A stretch of 64,000 nucleotides of DNA from Powellomyces hirtus (lineage: Eukaryota; Chytridiomycota; Chytridiomycetes; Spizellomycetales; Powellomycetaceae): the NCBI GenBank assembly GCA_025526995.1, contig JAHLKG010000001.1, positions 620,001 to 684,000 of the forward strand, read 5' to 3'. A program made the position numbers and the translations under genes. Below the pieces are notes generated by a model. It did no database searches, had not been told where the DNA came from, and saw only the letters and a list, made by a program, of their open reading frames with translations. Positions 24,800 through 37,612 of the stretch are shown here, one piece after another (position 1 is the stretch's first letter; each line of letters opens with the position of its first letter).

Positions 24800-26103
24800 T
24801 CACTCGTCCCACTCCACCAGCACCAGTGTGTGCCAGTCTCCGCAGCATATGTCTGCAATGTTCACTTTACTGTCCATGTCGGGGAGGGCGATTGGTCGGA
24901 ACTCATGAATCTCCGATATCTGCGTTCCTAGACCGAGTTGATTGTACTTGGTCCAGCCACAACCGTATAGAACAGTCCCGTTCGATACGATGGTGTGCTG
25001 AGATCCGCAGGCGACTTTCAAATGTAGAGAACCAAATTCGAAGTCTACTGGGGATGGAATGGCATGGTTGATGGGTGCTTCGGAGGTATCGTCAGACGTT
25101 GCGACACTCCCTGGATCCGAGGCTGCCAATCCGAGTTGACCCTTGAGCGGGGAACCGCTGAAAAAGTAGCAGCCATGAGCATCTTTCGCCTGACTGGCAC
25201 TTGAAGCACAACACAAAACACCTACAATGTGTATATGTCGCCGTCCGCTGTCGCCACGGCGGAATGCCAGCCGCCGCCCGCTACGTGAGTCGCTTTAAGG
25301 CCCTGCAAAGCCTCAATCACTTCCGGATTGGGTTTGACGTGGGTCTCACTGGTGCCATGGCCCATTTGTCCTTGCAAGCCGCTAGAGCCCCACGTATAAA
25401 CCACATTTCTGGAGGTTAACGACATAAAGTGCAATCGTCCTGATGCCAATGAGTGAAAGCGGGGTCCACCGTCCAAAGGGTCGTGGATGCGGGTTAATAC
25501 AGCCAATCCCAGTATCCACGTCATGATATCTCCAGAAGTCGTTAACGCGGCACCATGGGTTGAAGTCACCGCAACATCCACGCAAGCAAACGGCAGGCTC
25601 GTTGTCGTTATATCGTTGCAACTGGTTGCGGTCGTCGTGTCAAGACCCTCGAAGACGGGACGGTCCTCGAACCGCCTACGTTTTTGGTCGTGGCCTTCAA
25701 CTTGTTTCTTGGAAGGAGCAAACGTGAGCAGACGCAGTTCGTTATTCACTAGCGCAAATATCGCGTCTTGGTGATGGGCGTCCAGAGTGCTCCGAGCAGG
25801 AACAATCTTTCGAATAGCACCATAATCGACTTCTGGAAGCCAAACTCTGACATATGACGGTCCACTACTTACACCCGTAAAGAGCTCGGTGCAGCCCCAG
25901 ATGTGAATCTGTTGGTCAGAAGACAACGCAAACGAACAGGACAACGTTGCGGCTAGCGCGAGAAACGTGGTGTCTTGTGCAACGGGGGTCAAGGACACGA
26001 CGCTGTCCGTGGCGAGATGGCTCTTATTACTTGCACTTGAGGCCCCGCTGCATTGGCCAAAAGCATCGAAGCCGAAGGCCAGTATGCTTTGCTTTTTCGG
26101 CAT
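24800..26103 (-). CDS. RCC1-repeat protein resembling RCCD1
   Basis: Seven-bladed RCC1-type propeller protein. It begins MPKKQSILAFGFDAFGQ, the usual opening repeat. The best match is the block VIEALQGLKATHVAGGGWHSAVA followed by GDIYT, closely like the same block in human RCCD1. A splice near 25220-25160 (donor GTAGGT, acceptor TTTTTCAG) gives DIYTFGSPLKGQLGLAAS. The C-terminal blade is LKVACGSQHTIV, LYGCGWTKYNQLGLGT, ADICCGDWHTLVLVEWDE. A loosely conserved insertion with KKQVEGHDQKRRRFED lies in the middle. RCCD1 pairs with the JmjC protein KDM8 in animals; whether this fungus has that partner is unknown. It runs convergently against the ZNF706-like gene with 89 bp between the stops. Confidence 0.8.
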
Positions 26104-26406
26104 GTCATTCGGAGGGAGATCTCTGCCATGTGGGGGGTTGAGGAAGACGAAGGCGTGTTCTAGAATTCCTGCGCCACACAGTGCTGAGTCAGCTGGCGCT
26201 CAGAGTGTGCATGAGACCCTCGTCAGGCTCACCTTGACAAACATCTTGAAAGCTGAAATTGAACAACAACAAACAGCATCATACTTGAAGAACATCCACT
26301 CAAAGCCCCAGGGCACTACAGAGATAGCGACAAACTAATCGATTTCCAACATAGTCACCACATTCTGGGGTCGTCCCTGCACTGACCAACCCACGGTTTG
26401 CCCGCA

Positions 26407-27078
26407 ATGTATATCGAGTTGCTGGGAAATCTCGAGCTGTCGGTCGTATCCTGTTCACTCCCGCGCGACGTCAACCTCAAGGACCGCGAACTATACACCC
26501 GGCTTTCTCTCGACGGCTCCGATTGGCGAAATACCCACGTATGTCCTCCCACCGCGCCATCTCCGACGGACGCGCGCGGGAGTCTCAGCCGCAGTGGCTA
26601 TTTACCGCCGGCGCAAATCGCACACACCCTCGACACCTTCCCGATCGTGCTACCGCTCACCGAAGACACCCACCACGTGTATGTTGAAATATGGACGCTG
26701 AAGCGGGAGGGTGATAAGGAGGATTGTGTTGCCAAGGGGCGATGTAGCATCAAAGACTCGCGGATATTGGATATGGGCGTGTGTGAGGTCAAGGTGGATC
26801 TGCACTCGCCGCTGCATCTGAACAGAGGCTCGGCGCAGCTGTTTATGCGGTTTGTAAGAAAGCAACCGGGTCCACCGCTGGTTGCCATCCCCCACGGGGC
26901 CCTCCCGGAACCGACGTCACCAGACAGAGAGAAACACAAATTGGCCGACAAGTTCCGCGAAACGGTACGGCGACTGTCAAAGGGAGAGATGGAAGAGGTC
27001 TTTCGGCGAGGATCGAAAAGCGGCGGGCGGCGAAGCAAGTCACCAAACTCGGAGGGAGTGCTGTCGAAATCACTTTGA
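26407..27078 (+). CDS. C2-domain-like protein of unknown function
   Basis: A 223-residue, apparently single-exon protein. The first 150 residues look like a beta-sandwich of C2 type: MYIELLGNLELSVVSCSLP, LYTRLSLDGSDWRNT, FPIVLPLTEDTHHVYVEIW, CVAKGRCSIKDSRI and GSAQLFMRFVRKQ. Aspartates expected for calcium binding are not obvious. The C-terminus is basic and Ser/Arg-rich (KFRETVRRLSKGE, RRGSKSGGRRSKS), which may bind acidic membranes. The start at 26407 is the first ATG in frame. I do not recognise a specific family, so the C2 call is a structural impression. Confidence 0.55.
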   Translation: MYIELLGNLELSVVSCSLPRDVNLKDRELYTRLSLDGSDWRNTHVCPPTAPSPTDARGSLSRSGYLPPAQIAHTLDTFPIVLPLTEDTHHVYVEIWTLKREGDKEDCVAKGRCSIKDSRILDMGVCEVKVDLHSPLHLNRGSAQLFMRFVRKQPGPPLVAIPHGALPEPTSPDREKHKLADKFRETVRRLSKGEMEEVFRRGSKSGGRRSKSPNSEGVLSKSL

Positions 27079-27520
27079 ACTGCTTTTGTTCCAAGCCGTT
27101 CGACGCATCCGATAAACAACCGAAATTTCGTACGCTTCTCTGTGACGTGAAAGGGTGGGGCTTTTGGGTCATGTGCTACTGCCGCCAATCAAATGCATGT
27201 TGAGGAAAGAGAAACTCTAGCTTTGGCGGGAATACAAAGTTGTATAATGATCTCACATCGGTGTCTACCCTGTTTGCGTGGATGTCGTAATGTAGTCCAT
27301 AGGTAGAATGGCGGGCGGCGCGCCTACCCACCGGGGTACGATGAGGGGAGGAACGAATTGATTGGGAATCTGGGACAGCTGGTCTGTTGTGGGTTATCTC
27401 TCTTTCTCGCATGTAAAACCACCGTCCGGCAACCCAAAAACTGCACTGCGAGAACATACACTGCGAATAGATGAAGACAACAACAAAAAAGAAACAGAAA
27501 AAAAAACCTATCAAAGCTAA

Positions 27521-30218
27521 TTATGCTTTTGAACCATGTTTGTGCTTGAAAGCACCCGCGGTACAGCATTCTACGCGCGTAAACCATGAATGCGCCAATA
27601 TCTCGGCTGCCGTAATCCTGACCTGTGGATCCGGTGCCAGCATCCTGTAGATGATGGGCCGGGGCCCCGGCGGCTGCGTGCGGTCGAACGCCCCAAACCC
27701 TTGCGTGGCTCCCGGATTGCTCGCCCCGAATGCCGCGTATTTCGTGTAATGCGGATCCGGCGCTCGGGCTATCCGCCACGGAATGGACGCTTGCAGCAAC
27801 GTATACAGAATGATCCCGCATGCCCATATGTCGGCCTTGGTCGCGTCGTACCCGCCCGGTGAATCCCACTCTTCGGGAGCAATGTAGGGCTCGCTCCCGC
27901 ATACTCCCACTGCTTTGCGGGGCGCTTTTTCGAAACATGTCCGGAACACCTCCGACACGCCTAGTGCAACCCGTTCCAAAGGGGGTCAGTACATCACTCT
28001 GAACACAAACTTTCGACCGCGTGTCCTGTTCAGTACCAAAATCTGTAATCTTCAATATCCGAGTGTCTGCATCCAACAGCAGATTCTCGGGTTTAAGGTC
28101 GCGATGGGCGACGCCCATGGAATGGAGGTATTCTACGCCCTTGACGAGCTGCTTGAATAAACATAGTTTTTCGTCTGCTTCGTGCAACTCGCCAGAAGAT
28201 ATCAATGTGTAGAGGTCTCCGCCCGGCATGTACTCCATCACTTGACACCAGCGTTCTCGCTACACGAATGGAAAATGCGGGTTAGGACCGACATCAGTGA
28301 TGACCCTCGAGGACTTTTGCCAACAACATGCCTCGTCTTGAATCAAGTCAACGGTTTGGATCACATTCTCATGGTGCATGTTCGAGCTGCACGCGCGGGT
28401 CAAACCCATGAGTATCAGCAAGGCCCCTCCCCTTGCACGGCCCATTGAAGCTACTTGTGAGTCATACCTTATGCAAAACTCTGCGATAAGCTTCTTGATG
28501 TACTCTCTTTGAGTTTCATTTTTCCGCAGTTTCCGAAATTCTTTCACCGCGTACAATTGTTCTGCGTGGGAGGGCGATGTCGCATCTTTTTTATGCGCCT
28601 GTGGAGGTCACACCATCTCAGTGATGCGTGCACGAGAGAGAGACCTGGGGTCGCAGAAGACGATTCGCATTGAGCAAGTACATACCAATCGTACAACAGC
28701 GTTAGCACCTTTCCCGAGCACCTGGGTTTTACTGATCTTCCCATACTTCTCAGCCATGCTGGTGTCGCTGGGACTTCGCTGCAGCTGCTTGGTGCTGCTT
28801 TTTCGCGAAAGGCCGCTTGCGCCAATCACATCTGTATCACTGACGTCGCTCGCACGCGCAGACGATGCCGCACGCCGGCGTTTCGTGGTAATCATGTCCT
28901 TGAACAGCCCTCCTTGAGCATGGTCCTCAATGGGAAGATGTCCGTTGTGGGCCGGCGGTGTTTCAACAACCGACGATCGAACCGAGGATTCGGATCTCCC
29001 GCGGCTGCCAACTACATGGAGAAAGCTCAGGATCCCAGCGGGAGTGGCGGTGCGCGACGGGGAGATTGATCTCGATGTTGTGATGAGATCCTTGTTGTCC
29101 ACTGAGACCGGGATGAATGATGGAGAAAGGTCATGGTCGGGTAGTGTGCTGTTGGAAACCGGAGATATTATGGGGCTCCCAAACGGCGATGTGCCGGAGG
29201 ACTGCGGAGAGTCCATGTTCATGGAATGCAGAATCGGCTTAGTGCGCTCCCTTTGTCTCCCGCGCTCCTCGCTGCCTTTGAAATGGAACAGCTTGCCAAT
29301 TATGTTCTCCTTCTTCTTTGTTTTCAGTGTTCGTGCATGATCACTGTGCTGAGAACCCGGATAGTGGAGAAGATGAATATACTGTTGGACCTCCTCTTTT
29401 GCTTTCGCAGGCTCCGGCCCTTCGCCTTCCACTTTTGCTTTGTCTTTCATTGGGTATTCCTCGGTCGGTGAATTCTTTTCCCGCAGGTCTTGCGACCCTT
29501 CATCATCCGAACTGTCTTCCCCGCTGGCATCAGAATGATCCTGCTGCTGCTGAATCTCTTTCCGCATGGCATCTTCTGATCGTTTGTATGTGACGTACCC
29601 GCCGGGACACGCAGAGCTGCGACCGACCACAATCTCATCTGGCATTTCTGTTGCGTCCGGTTTATGGAACATGCGTCTGATCAGTGTGTTCTTTCGTCCA
29701 TGGGTTGAGAATGCAGGGCTGAAGATGTATGTTGCTGGTTCGATGACACGATGATTGTCGGACGTTGCGGGCCGTGTCGACTCTTCTGCATTTGGAGTAA
29801 GAGACGAGACAGAGTTTTCTTTCCCAATTGACCCGGTTGAATGCCCACCCTCCTTGTCTGCAACGCCCACAGTAGTAGGATAGGCATCAGAGCATTTCCC
29901 AATATGCTCGGCGTTGAAACCCTCCCCTTTCCCCTTATCAGGAGATCCAGCTGCCGGATGATTCAAATTCCGCGGCCCAACGTGGCCAGGAAATCCAAAG
30001 ATATTGGGAGGTAAAACAAACTGCATCCCCGGCTGACTTGCCCCATCCCCTGCCGGTGACGGCACTTGCCCTCCCGGCGTTATTGGAGAGCTGGAATGCG
30101 CGGGACTCGAGGCACTGAAACTGTGTTGGGACGTGTAGGGTTCCGGTCCATAGCGGGGAAACTTGCGAAGAGCAAGATGGTGTAGGTCCAGGTCGGCGTC
30201 TCCCTCATGAATGTCCAT
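27521..30218 (-). CDS. Hal4/Sat4-type serine/threonine protein kinase
   Basis: Kinase of the fungal Hal/Npr group, which controls plasma-membrane transporters and ion or nutrient uptake. A long disordered N-terminal half (from MDIHEGDADLDLHH, Ser/Pro/Glu-rich) fills exon 1 down to about 28700. The catalytic domain follows in about six exons: GKGANAVVRL (P-loop), YAVKEFRKLR (catalytic Lys), HENVIQTVDLI, VMEYMPGGDLYTLI, HRDLKPENLLLD (catalytic loop), ITDFG joined to VSEVFRTCFEK across an intron, CGSEPYIAPEEW (APE) and DIWACGIILYTLL. It ends APDPQVRITAAEILAHSWF and a basic tail to 27521. VSEVFRTCFEK after DFG is typical of the Hal4/Hal5 group. The ATG at 30218 is the first in frame. It shares its upstream region with histone H3. 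Confidence 0.85.
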
Positions 30219-31295
<1,077 letters not shown>

Positions 31296-31712
31296 GCGCG
31301 TTGCAGCTCTCACAACATCAAGTCCCATTTTCCCGCATGCACCTACCGATCTGAAGAGCTCCCATTCTGGCGAGCGGTGTTGATCAACACCTTGTTGTAT
31401 TTTGTATCAATATTTGTGTCTTTAAGACAGAATACAAAACATGTCCGTGTCTTTCAAGACAGAACATGAAATATATCATCTTGCACCGAGTATATCAAAT
31501 CCATTTTGGCTGTTCATCATCTGGAATTCCATTGGCGGAGATTGCTTGCCAGCTGCTGTTGGCCGCGTTGGAGACGATGGCGTTGTTGAAACGCCGCGTT
31601 GGGCCATTTCTGCATGCCTTGTTGTTCACACCAATGCGACACCAAAAATCCTCATAAATATTCAAGATACATTGCAAACAACTGTTCCGGTTTTCAAGCG
31701 ACACATGCAAGT
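31296..31712. other. intergenic between H3 and the propeller gene, with two palindromes
   Basis: About 417 bp between convergent genes. It holds the H3 3' untranslated region, with two similar palindromic elements at 31417-31429 and 31448-31461 listed separately. No gene seen. Confidence 0.4.
31417..31461 (+). repeat. paired palindromes downstream of histone H3
   Basis: Two near copies of a small inverted repeat: TGTCTTTAAGACA at 31417-31429 and TGTCTTTCAAGACA at 31448-31461, each followed by GAA. The second folds as a 5 bp stem (TGTCT/AGACA) with a TTCA loop. They sit 122 and 153 bp after the H3 stop. They could act in 3' end formation, but this is unproven. Confidence 0.5.
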
Positions 31713-33668
31713 TTAGATCTCCATCAGTGTCCCTATGCCATTCGATGGCAGGTCGGGTATCCGAAGCGTCAGCATCTCAATTTGTCCATTACCCAGACAG
31801 AGGGCAAGGTGATGGGTGGAATCTGCTCGGGTATGTGGACCTGACGTTGGGGCGGAAGGGACATAGTTCATGTCCTGAATCCATTCTTCTGTCGTATGCG
31901 TGTGAACAAGCTATAAAAGCGTCAACCAAAGTCAGATGCAGCTGGCGATAGTCAAACATGAGGAAATACTACCTTCTGTCCGGAGTAGACCCTCAATTGG
32001 CAAAATTGACCAGCCACCAAGTAAAGCTGCTCTGAGCCATCGGCTCCGCCGTTTTCGGGAGCAGAAATAGATGGTACCGGCACAGGTTTGATCAACGTCA
32101 CGGTCGACCATATTGGAATGTAGCGAGCAGCCTATCGGTTTGAGGTCATGTGTCAGTGGTGCGTAGTTTGGACGATGGATCCTGCCATGTCGGTCTCGAA
32201 TTGGAGAAACGTGGCGTGTTGGCGTAGTACATACTTTAAAGGTGTCGTCAATAATGTATATGTCGCCATCGATTCCAGCAGCCAAGACCTGAATCCCGGA
32301 CCCCTTACGAAATGAGCCACTGGCCATCTAATAACAAAACGGGGGATGAGATAACAAACAATGATGGCGTGGGTGTAGTTTTTGACATACAGTGGTAACC
32401 GGGTATGGAAGGCCGATGGTGCGAATCCGAGTGCCCGCCGCATAAACGTGGATGGCAGATGCGCCGTCAGCGACCAGCGTATATTGTGTGCCATTGGGCC
32501 TTGGGAAGGTAACTTGTATCACACAGCTGATGGATGGCGACCCTGGGCTCAGCATCTGGACGTGGCAAAACAAGTCAGTAAAAAGGTGGCATTTTCCTGT
32601 ATGTCGAGACATGTTCAGATCGCTTTCTCTGGGCTTGGCACCTACTGGAGTTGGGCAAAACGAGAGACCGCCTACTCGGAGCTTCCACCGTGTACGCATG
32701 GTATCAAATGCGGTAACCACGCCAGCCGCATCGCCAGCAATAACGTATCGATTGCCCACTGCAAGTTTTGAGAGAAAGAAGGGTAGCTAATTCAGCACCG
32801 TGCAGCACGAACGTCCTCAAGAGAAGACATCACGGTAGAACAGTTGATACGCACATAAATCTGTCACCCCTTCCAAACACGTAACAGCGGCGCCGACTGA
32901 ACATTTGCCCACAAGTCGTCCCGCCGAGAGGACCCTACATTCTCCAAGAGCGTCACCCGTGACAATATCGTCTTCGCTATGAGGAAAGAGCGGACATGAC
33001 AGCAACGCGGTGATTGCGCCTTGCTTCGTTTCGATAGCAACGTGCCGATGTGGTGACGGCTTTGTTTTCGATGGTATGATCATCGTCAACTTCCCAGCGT
33101 CATGCCCGCCCATCACGATTGCCTGAGCGCGTGCCGAGTTCCATCCAAAACGTCCAGCGATTAAAACGCTGGGTACTCCACCAGGAAGCGTCACAGCCCA
33201 CTCTCTCTGCACAACTGCTCCGAGTCGTTCCACGCCGCTATCCACATCCTCGATAAGATCCGTCAGCTGATCTTGCGTCAAGCCGTATCCAATGCAATCA
33301 TTGGGTCCGCTTTCTGGCCAAGGCACATACAGAACAGAGGAAGTGCTCGCAGCGCTCACGTATGCAGCTAGCGTTGCGTCGAACGCAGGATTTGCGGTAT
33401 GAGCAAGACCACCTTTCAAGGCTTTCTGCACATCTCGCTCTAACGTGAGAAGATCCTGGTAAGTGCCACCGCTGGACTCGTGTTTGATATCATCCTTTAG
33501 ATCTTGTCGTGACCTAGAGTGATGTGAAGTTCCGGCGACTGACACCGGCGGTCCCACAGAAGCATCGGACCCAAATGCTGCTGGCAGCTTCCTTTTCAAG
33601 TTCCCGTCCGCATCTTCTGGCCGAACGGCGTCAGCGTTTCCTCTTATTTGAGGTGGTATTCTATCCAT
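31713..33668 (-). CDS. probable beta-propeller protein, family not recognised
   Basis: About five exons. The N-terminal 150 residues are low complexity and charged, starting MDRIPPQIRGNADAVRPED. After that, repeated blade-like segments appear: VPSVLIAGRFGWNSARAQA, DIVTGDALGECRVLSAGRL, YVIAGDAAGVVTAFDTMRT, YTLVADGASAIHVYAAGTR, IQVLAAGIDGDIYIIDDTF, and at the end LALCLGNGQIEMLTLRIPD. The pattern of a hydrophobic strand, then GD/DG, then a strand fits WD40 or FG-GAP-like blades. No diagnostic family motif was recognised. The last exon was read to the stop at 31713-31715 after an intron acceptor TTATAG. The start at 33668 is the first ATG in frame; the frame is open a little further upstream. Confidence 0.6.
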
Positions 33669-33765
33669 GTTCACAATAAGTGATTTTGTTCCTAGCCAAG
33701 GCACGCTTGCTCAGAGTTGCAGCCTTCTCCGAGCTATGAACATAGAGCCTAGAGCGGCGTGAGCC

Positions 33766-34806
33766 ATGGGACTTGGTTGCAACCTTTTGCAGTATGTTTC
33801 TGAAAATATGACGCTCTCAATGAGCGTTATACAGGGCTCAGCCTTAGCTGTGGGTGACGCGCAGGTGAACATTCCAGCAGCATATCCCTAGTGGTAGCGC
33901 ACCCTCGCGGCATTTTGGGGACCATACTATCTGTGGTCACTGGCTTCAGAGCGGTGCTCGGCGCAGGTTGCCACCGAGGACCGGGGAGTTCCCACTCCCA
34001 GGTTCGATACGCAGGACGTCAGTTTTGCTCCAAACTTGTTCTGCTTGAGATTGATAGAACTAACTCGCTGGTCGAACACAGATAACAAATGGTCCAAGAT
34101 CAAAAAACTGAAAGGTGCAAATGACCTGCAGCGCGCCAAACGAACCTCGAAAATCACCAGTCAAATCATATCATCTGTGAAGGCTGGAGGCGGTGAAACA
34201 GACCCAGCCCATAATCTATATCTGGCTTCAGCGCTTCAGATGGCGCGGGAGCATCAGATGCCAAAGGCAACATTGGAGACAGCCCTGAAGAAGGCCGTCG
34301 GCGGGGGAAGCGACGGAACGGAAGATCTACACTCGAGTGTGTATGAGGGCCTTGCACCTCCGGGAGTAGCGATAATCATCGAAGCGTTAACGGACAATAA
34401 GAATCGAACGTTTGCCGAAATCCGACATGCATTGACGAAGCGAGGTGGAAGCATGACACCTGTTTCGTACTTGTTCACGAAGCGGGGACGGATAGTCTTT
34501 GGAGCCGGTTCATCGGGACACTCTTTGTCAGAAATGGAAGAGAACGCTATAGAAGCCGAGGTGGAGGATATCGTGAACCTGGACGAGACCGATCAGACTG
34601 TAGAAGTTTACTGTGGTGTCAAAGATGTGCTGGCAATCACAAAGAAATTGAGCAAAATCGGGTATGAAATGAAGGAGTTTGAGATGGCATACATCAGTTC
34701 TGAGAAGGTCGACGTGCCCGAAGATGCAGCTGAGAATTTTGGTAGTCTATTAGATCAATTAGAAGGCATGGACGACGTGGTCAAAGTTCATCACAACGCA
34801 TCGTAA
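33766..34806 (+). CDS. TACO1/YebC-family mitochondrial translation factor
   Basis: YebC/TACO1 proteins bind the ribosome or mRNA and promote mitochondrial translation. Three exons fit: 33766-33791, 33878-34017 and 34082-34806, giving 296 residues. The second junction restores the family hallmark AGHNKWSKIK exactly (Y-A-G, then H split across the intron). Downstream: LQRAKRTSKITSQI, LASALQMAREHQMPKATLE, VYEGLAPPGVAIIIEALTD, FAEIRHALTKRGGSM and FTKRGRIVF. The first 55 residues are hydrophobic with Arg and His and little acid, a plausible mitochondrial presequence. The second donor is a weak GTCAGT, and CTAAC before the acceptor could be the branch site. The first exon is inferred from frame and a GTATGT donor and is less certain than the rest. 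It converges with the coiled-coil gene, only 17 bp between stops. Confidence 0.85.
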
Positions 34807-34823
34807 ATAATATATTATAATTA

Positions 34824-37612
34824 TCATTTCAGCCTTCCTGAACCCAGACTCCAACTTGATCGCGAAGATGCGGACCGGGCAGTGACAGTACCGCTTTTGC
34901 CACTCAGATCCATGCTTGACCTGGCCGCCAACACCTTACCCTTCTTAGCAGCAGCTGCCTTCATGAGCGCTTGGAAGGATCTTTCCCCAGGCTCAAGCTG
35001 ATGCGCAGGCCCGCTGGAAGACTCTCTTGCAGTGGGTAGCTGCGGCATTGATGGCGATGACAGGACCTTGTTCGGGACACCCGAACTAGGACGGTATGCC
35101 ACCTGAGGACTTTTTGACCCGGAAAGAGGAGGCGGTGTCCTGGTAGACGCAATCGGCCCGCTCCCACGTTTCAAGTGGGCCAGCTCCGCCACTAGTCCCA
35201 TCCGTTCTTCGCATTCCACTCTAACCATGTCTTTCAAGAACCCAATCTCGGCGTCCCGCTTGTGAACAAGAGATTTGAGCTCTGCGAGCTGCTTTGGATC
35301 AACTGGTCCCGACGTTGGTCGCTGATGCTGTTGTGCGCTAGCTTCCGCCAACTGCTCTTCTAACGCGCGAATCCGAGCTTGGTAATGAGCAAAATCTGCC
35401 GCGTTCGATGCTTTGAGTTTGTTGAGCTGCTCATTGACGATAGCATGTTTGCGCTCCCAGCCTTCTTCCACACTTCGTATCTGTCGCACCGATTTTGCGT
35501 CTGACTGGTCCTTTGCGTGCTGCAACGCCTCCATTTGGCGATTGAGTCGATCAGTCACCGTGTGCATTTCCTGAGAAATCAAACCATGAGTATGGCGGAT
35601 GGTCGTATGGGGATGCCGTCATGGACAGTGTACCATGGTGAGACTCTCGCGTAAGAATCGTAGGGCTTCATCTTTATCAATCGCAAACACCCGCCTTAGC
35701 TCTTCCTCTCGCTTGTCCGCCTGATAGATGCCCACTAGGCATTAGAGATGCAAATCATAGGACTGAAAATCGATGGGCAACGGACGCACCTCCGTCCTCC
35801 CAGCAACTGCCAGGTCTTCGATGAATTTATCCTGGAGTTGTTTGATGCGACTCTGGTGTGCCTCCACGGTTTTTTGACGTTCCACACGCATAGACTGCGT
35901 CGTGGCATGAAGCTCACGAATGCTGCGTTCCAGTGCGTATAGTTGTTCCTGATTTATGGTTCAAGTGTAGTTCAGCAAACCGTTCACCCAAAAATTATTT
36001 CATTGTTCGCCTGATCACATACGTCTTTTTGAGCCAGGGCCCGATTCGCGTTAGACAAAGCGTTGCTTCCGTCTTCACAGCTCCTCCGTTCCTGCACATG
36101 TTTTTCCACTGTCTCTCGCAACTCTTGCTGGTTTCGTAGTAACTGAGTTTAAGGTCATATCGCCTTCAACCCTGAGTCTGAGTCGTCCAATCACGAACCT
36201 CCTTCATTGCGAGTTTTCCTTCCAAGAGTTTCAGTTGGGTTTCCATGCCCTGCCGGTCCTGGTTCTGCATTCTTCTTTCTTCCGCGACCCGGATCTCAAG
36301 GTTATGATATCGCGATGCCAGTTTGTCCCGCTCGTGGGTCATGTTCTACAGATAAAGAACGTCGGATTAATGAGCATGCCAGCTCCTTCTGCATCATTCC
36401 GGTATCACTAACTGTTGCTAAAGTTTTGGCTGCGTGCAATTGATCGTCGAGCTTCAGGCATGTTGATCTGATGCCTTGGGCATAATCTGACACGTCCATA
36501 GTATCGTAAGGAGTCTGCCGAACGGCTAGAAAATCCTCGTGCTGATGCTTACTTTTCTGTGCATTGACGTGCTCCTCTGCCTGCAATTTCGCCTGTCTCA
36601 GCTCCTGTGATAGTCGTGCGCTTTTCTCATTCCTGTACAAGATAAGGGGCACATGAGGGGCATGCTCCACGCACACTTTGCTTGTTCTCAGAACTCACGC
36701 TTCCTGCAGCTCATCCCGCACCAGATCCAATTCCTTCTTCATAACTCCCACTTCCCCTTTCGTTTTCCGTTGGAGTCTTTCCTGGAATGCCTCATGCTGA
36801 CGTTGCGCAACGAGGGATAAATCTGCTTGCAATCGTTTCTGGATAGCCGGTATGGTCTCACGGAGAATGACAGAATTGCTGGAAGTGCAAGTTTGAGCTT
36901 TGTGCACGCGAAAGTGACTTGTCCCGAACGTGGTATGTGTGATTCTCACCTCTGCCGTATCGAGGCTTTCATTTCATTGACTTCCCGTCGCTGATCCAAC
37001 AAGTCTGCCCGGATGTCGCTCAAGTGGCGGATAAGCTTGTTCATATGCTGTCGTTTTGCATCCTTTTCGTCATCATTCTTTTCAATAGCACGTTCCAATC
37101 GTTCCGCCAACTCCTCGCATCGCCGTTTGGAATCATTAAGTTCTTGCAAGCTTGTTCGTGCAGCCTCTTGGCTCTCTGCAAGCTGAACTCGGAGAATCTG
37201 TGCAGTAGATTCTGACGCTTTGTGCAGACTTTCGAGGGTTTCGATTTGCTTTAATACTGTTGGCCGCTCTTTTGCGTAGTCCTGATACACAGCCAGATTG
37301 AATAAGCAAAGTGATGTGAGTTGCCCATTTCCCCAGAATTGAAATCTCTCGTTCCGAAGGACCCACCTAACCACGAAACCCCACCTGCAAATGAACCAAA
37401 TGTTCTTCCAGACCCTTCACATGCTCCACCATCCGCTCGTATTTGGACAGCAGGAGGTACGATATGCCGCAGTACTGACAAGCAGTTTCGGCCTCTGACA
37501 TTCGAAGGATCTCATCTGGAAGAGGCTTATAGGATAATAGGTCGGTTGATAGCAATGAGTCTTGGCTGTTGTTCATTGTGAAGATGATTCGGACGGCTGC
37601 TTCGGCCATCAT
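34824..37612 (-). CDS. long coiled-coil protein with N-terminal CxxC motif, possibly centrosomal (LEKR1-like)
   Basis: About ten exons encode roughly 750 residues. Near the N-terminus PDEILRMSEAETACQYCGIS is followed by YLLLSKYERMVEHVKGLE; a CxxCG start leading into coiled coil recalls the animal protein LEKR1, but I am not certain. The body is near-continuous heptad coiled coil: TVLKQIETLESLHKASEST, KRRCEELAERLERAIEK, IPAIQKRLQADLSLVAQRQ, VMKKELDLVRDELQEA, ARLSQELRQAKLQAEEH and GWERKHAIVNEQLNKLKA. The C-terminal 120 residues are Ser/Pro-rich and basic, ending SWSLGSGRLK. Alternative starts are 37576 and 37762. Centrosomal or flagellar function is an inference from the architecture. Confidence 0.65.

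Noticed and set aside
33891..34010. tRNA-like boxes near the TACO1 5' end
   Set aside because: The bases around GGTTCGAT do not form a T-stem (CCCAG against ACGCA) and no acceptor stem is found, so it is not a tRNA gene.
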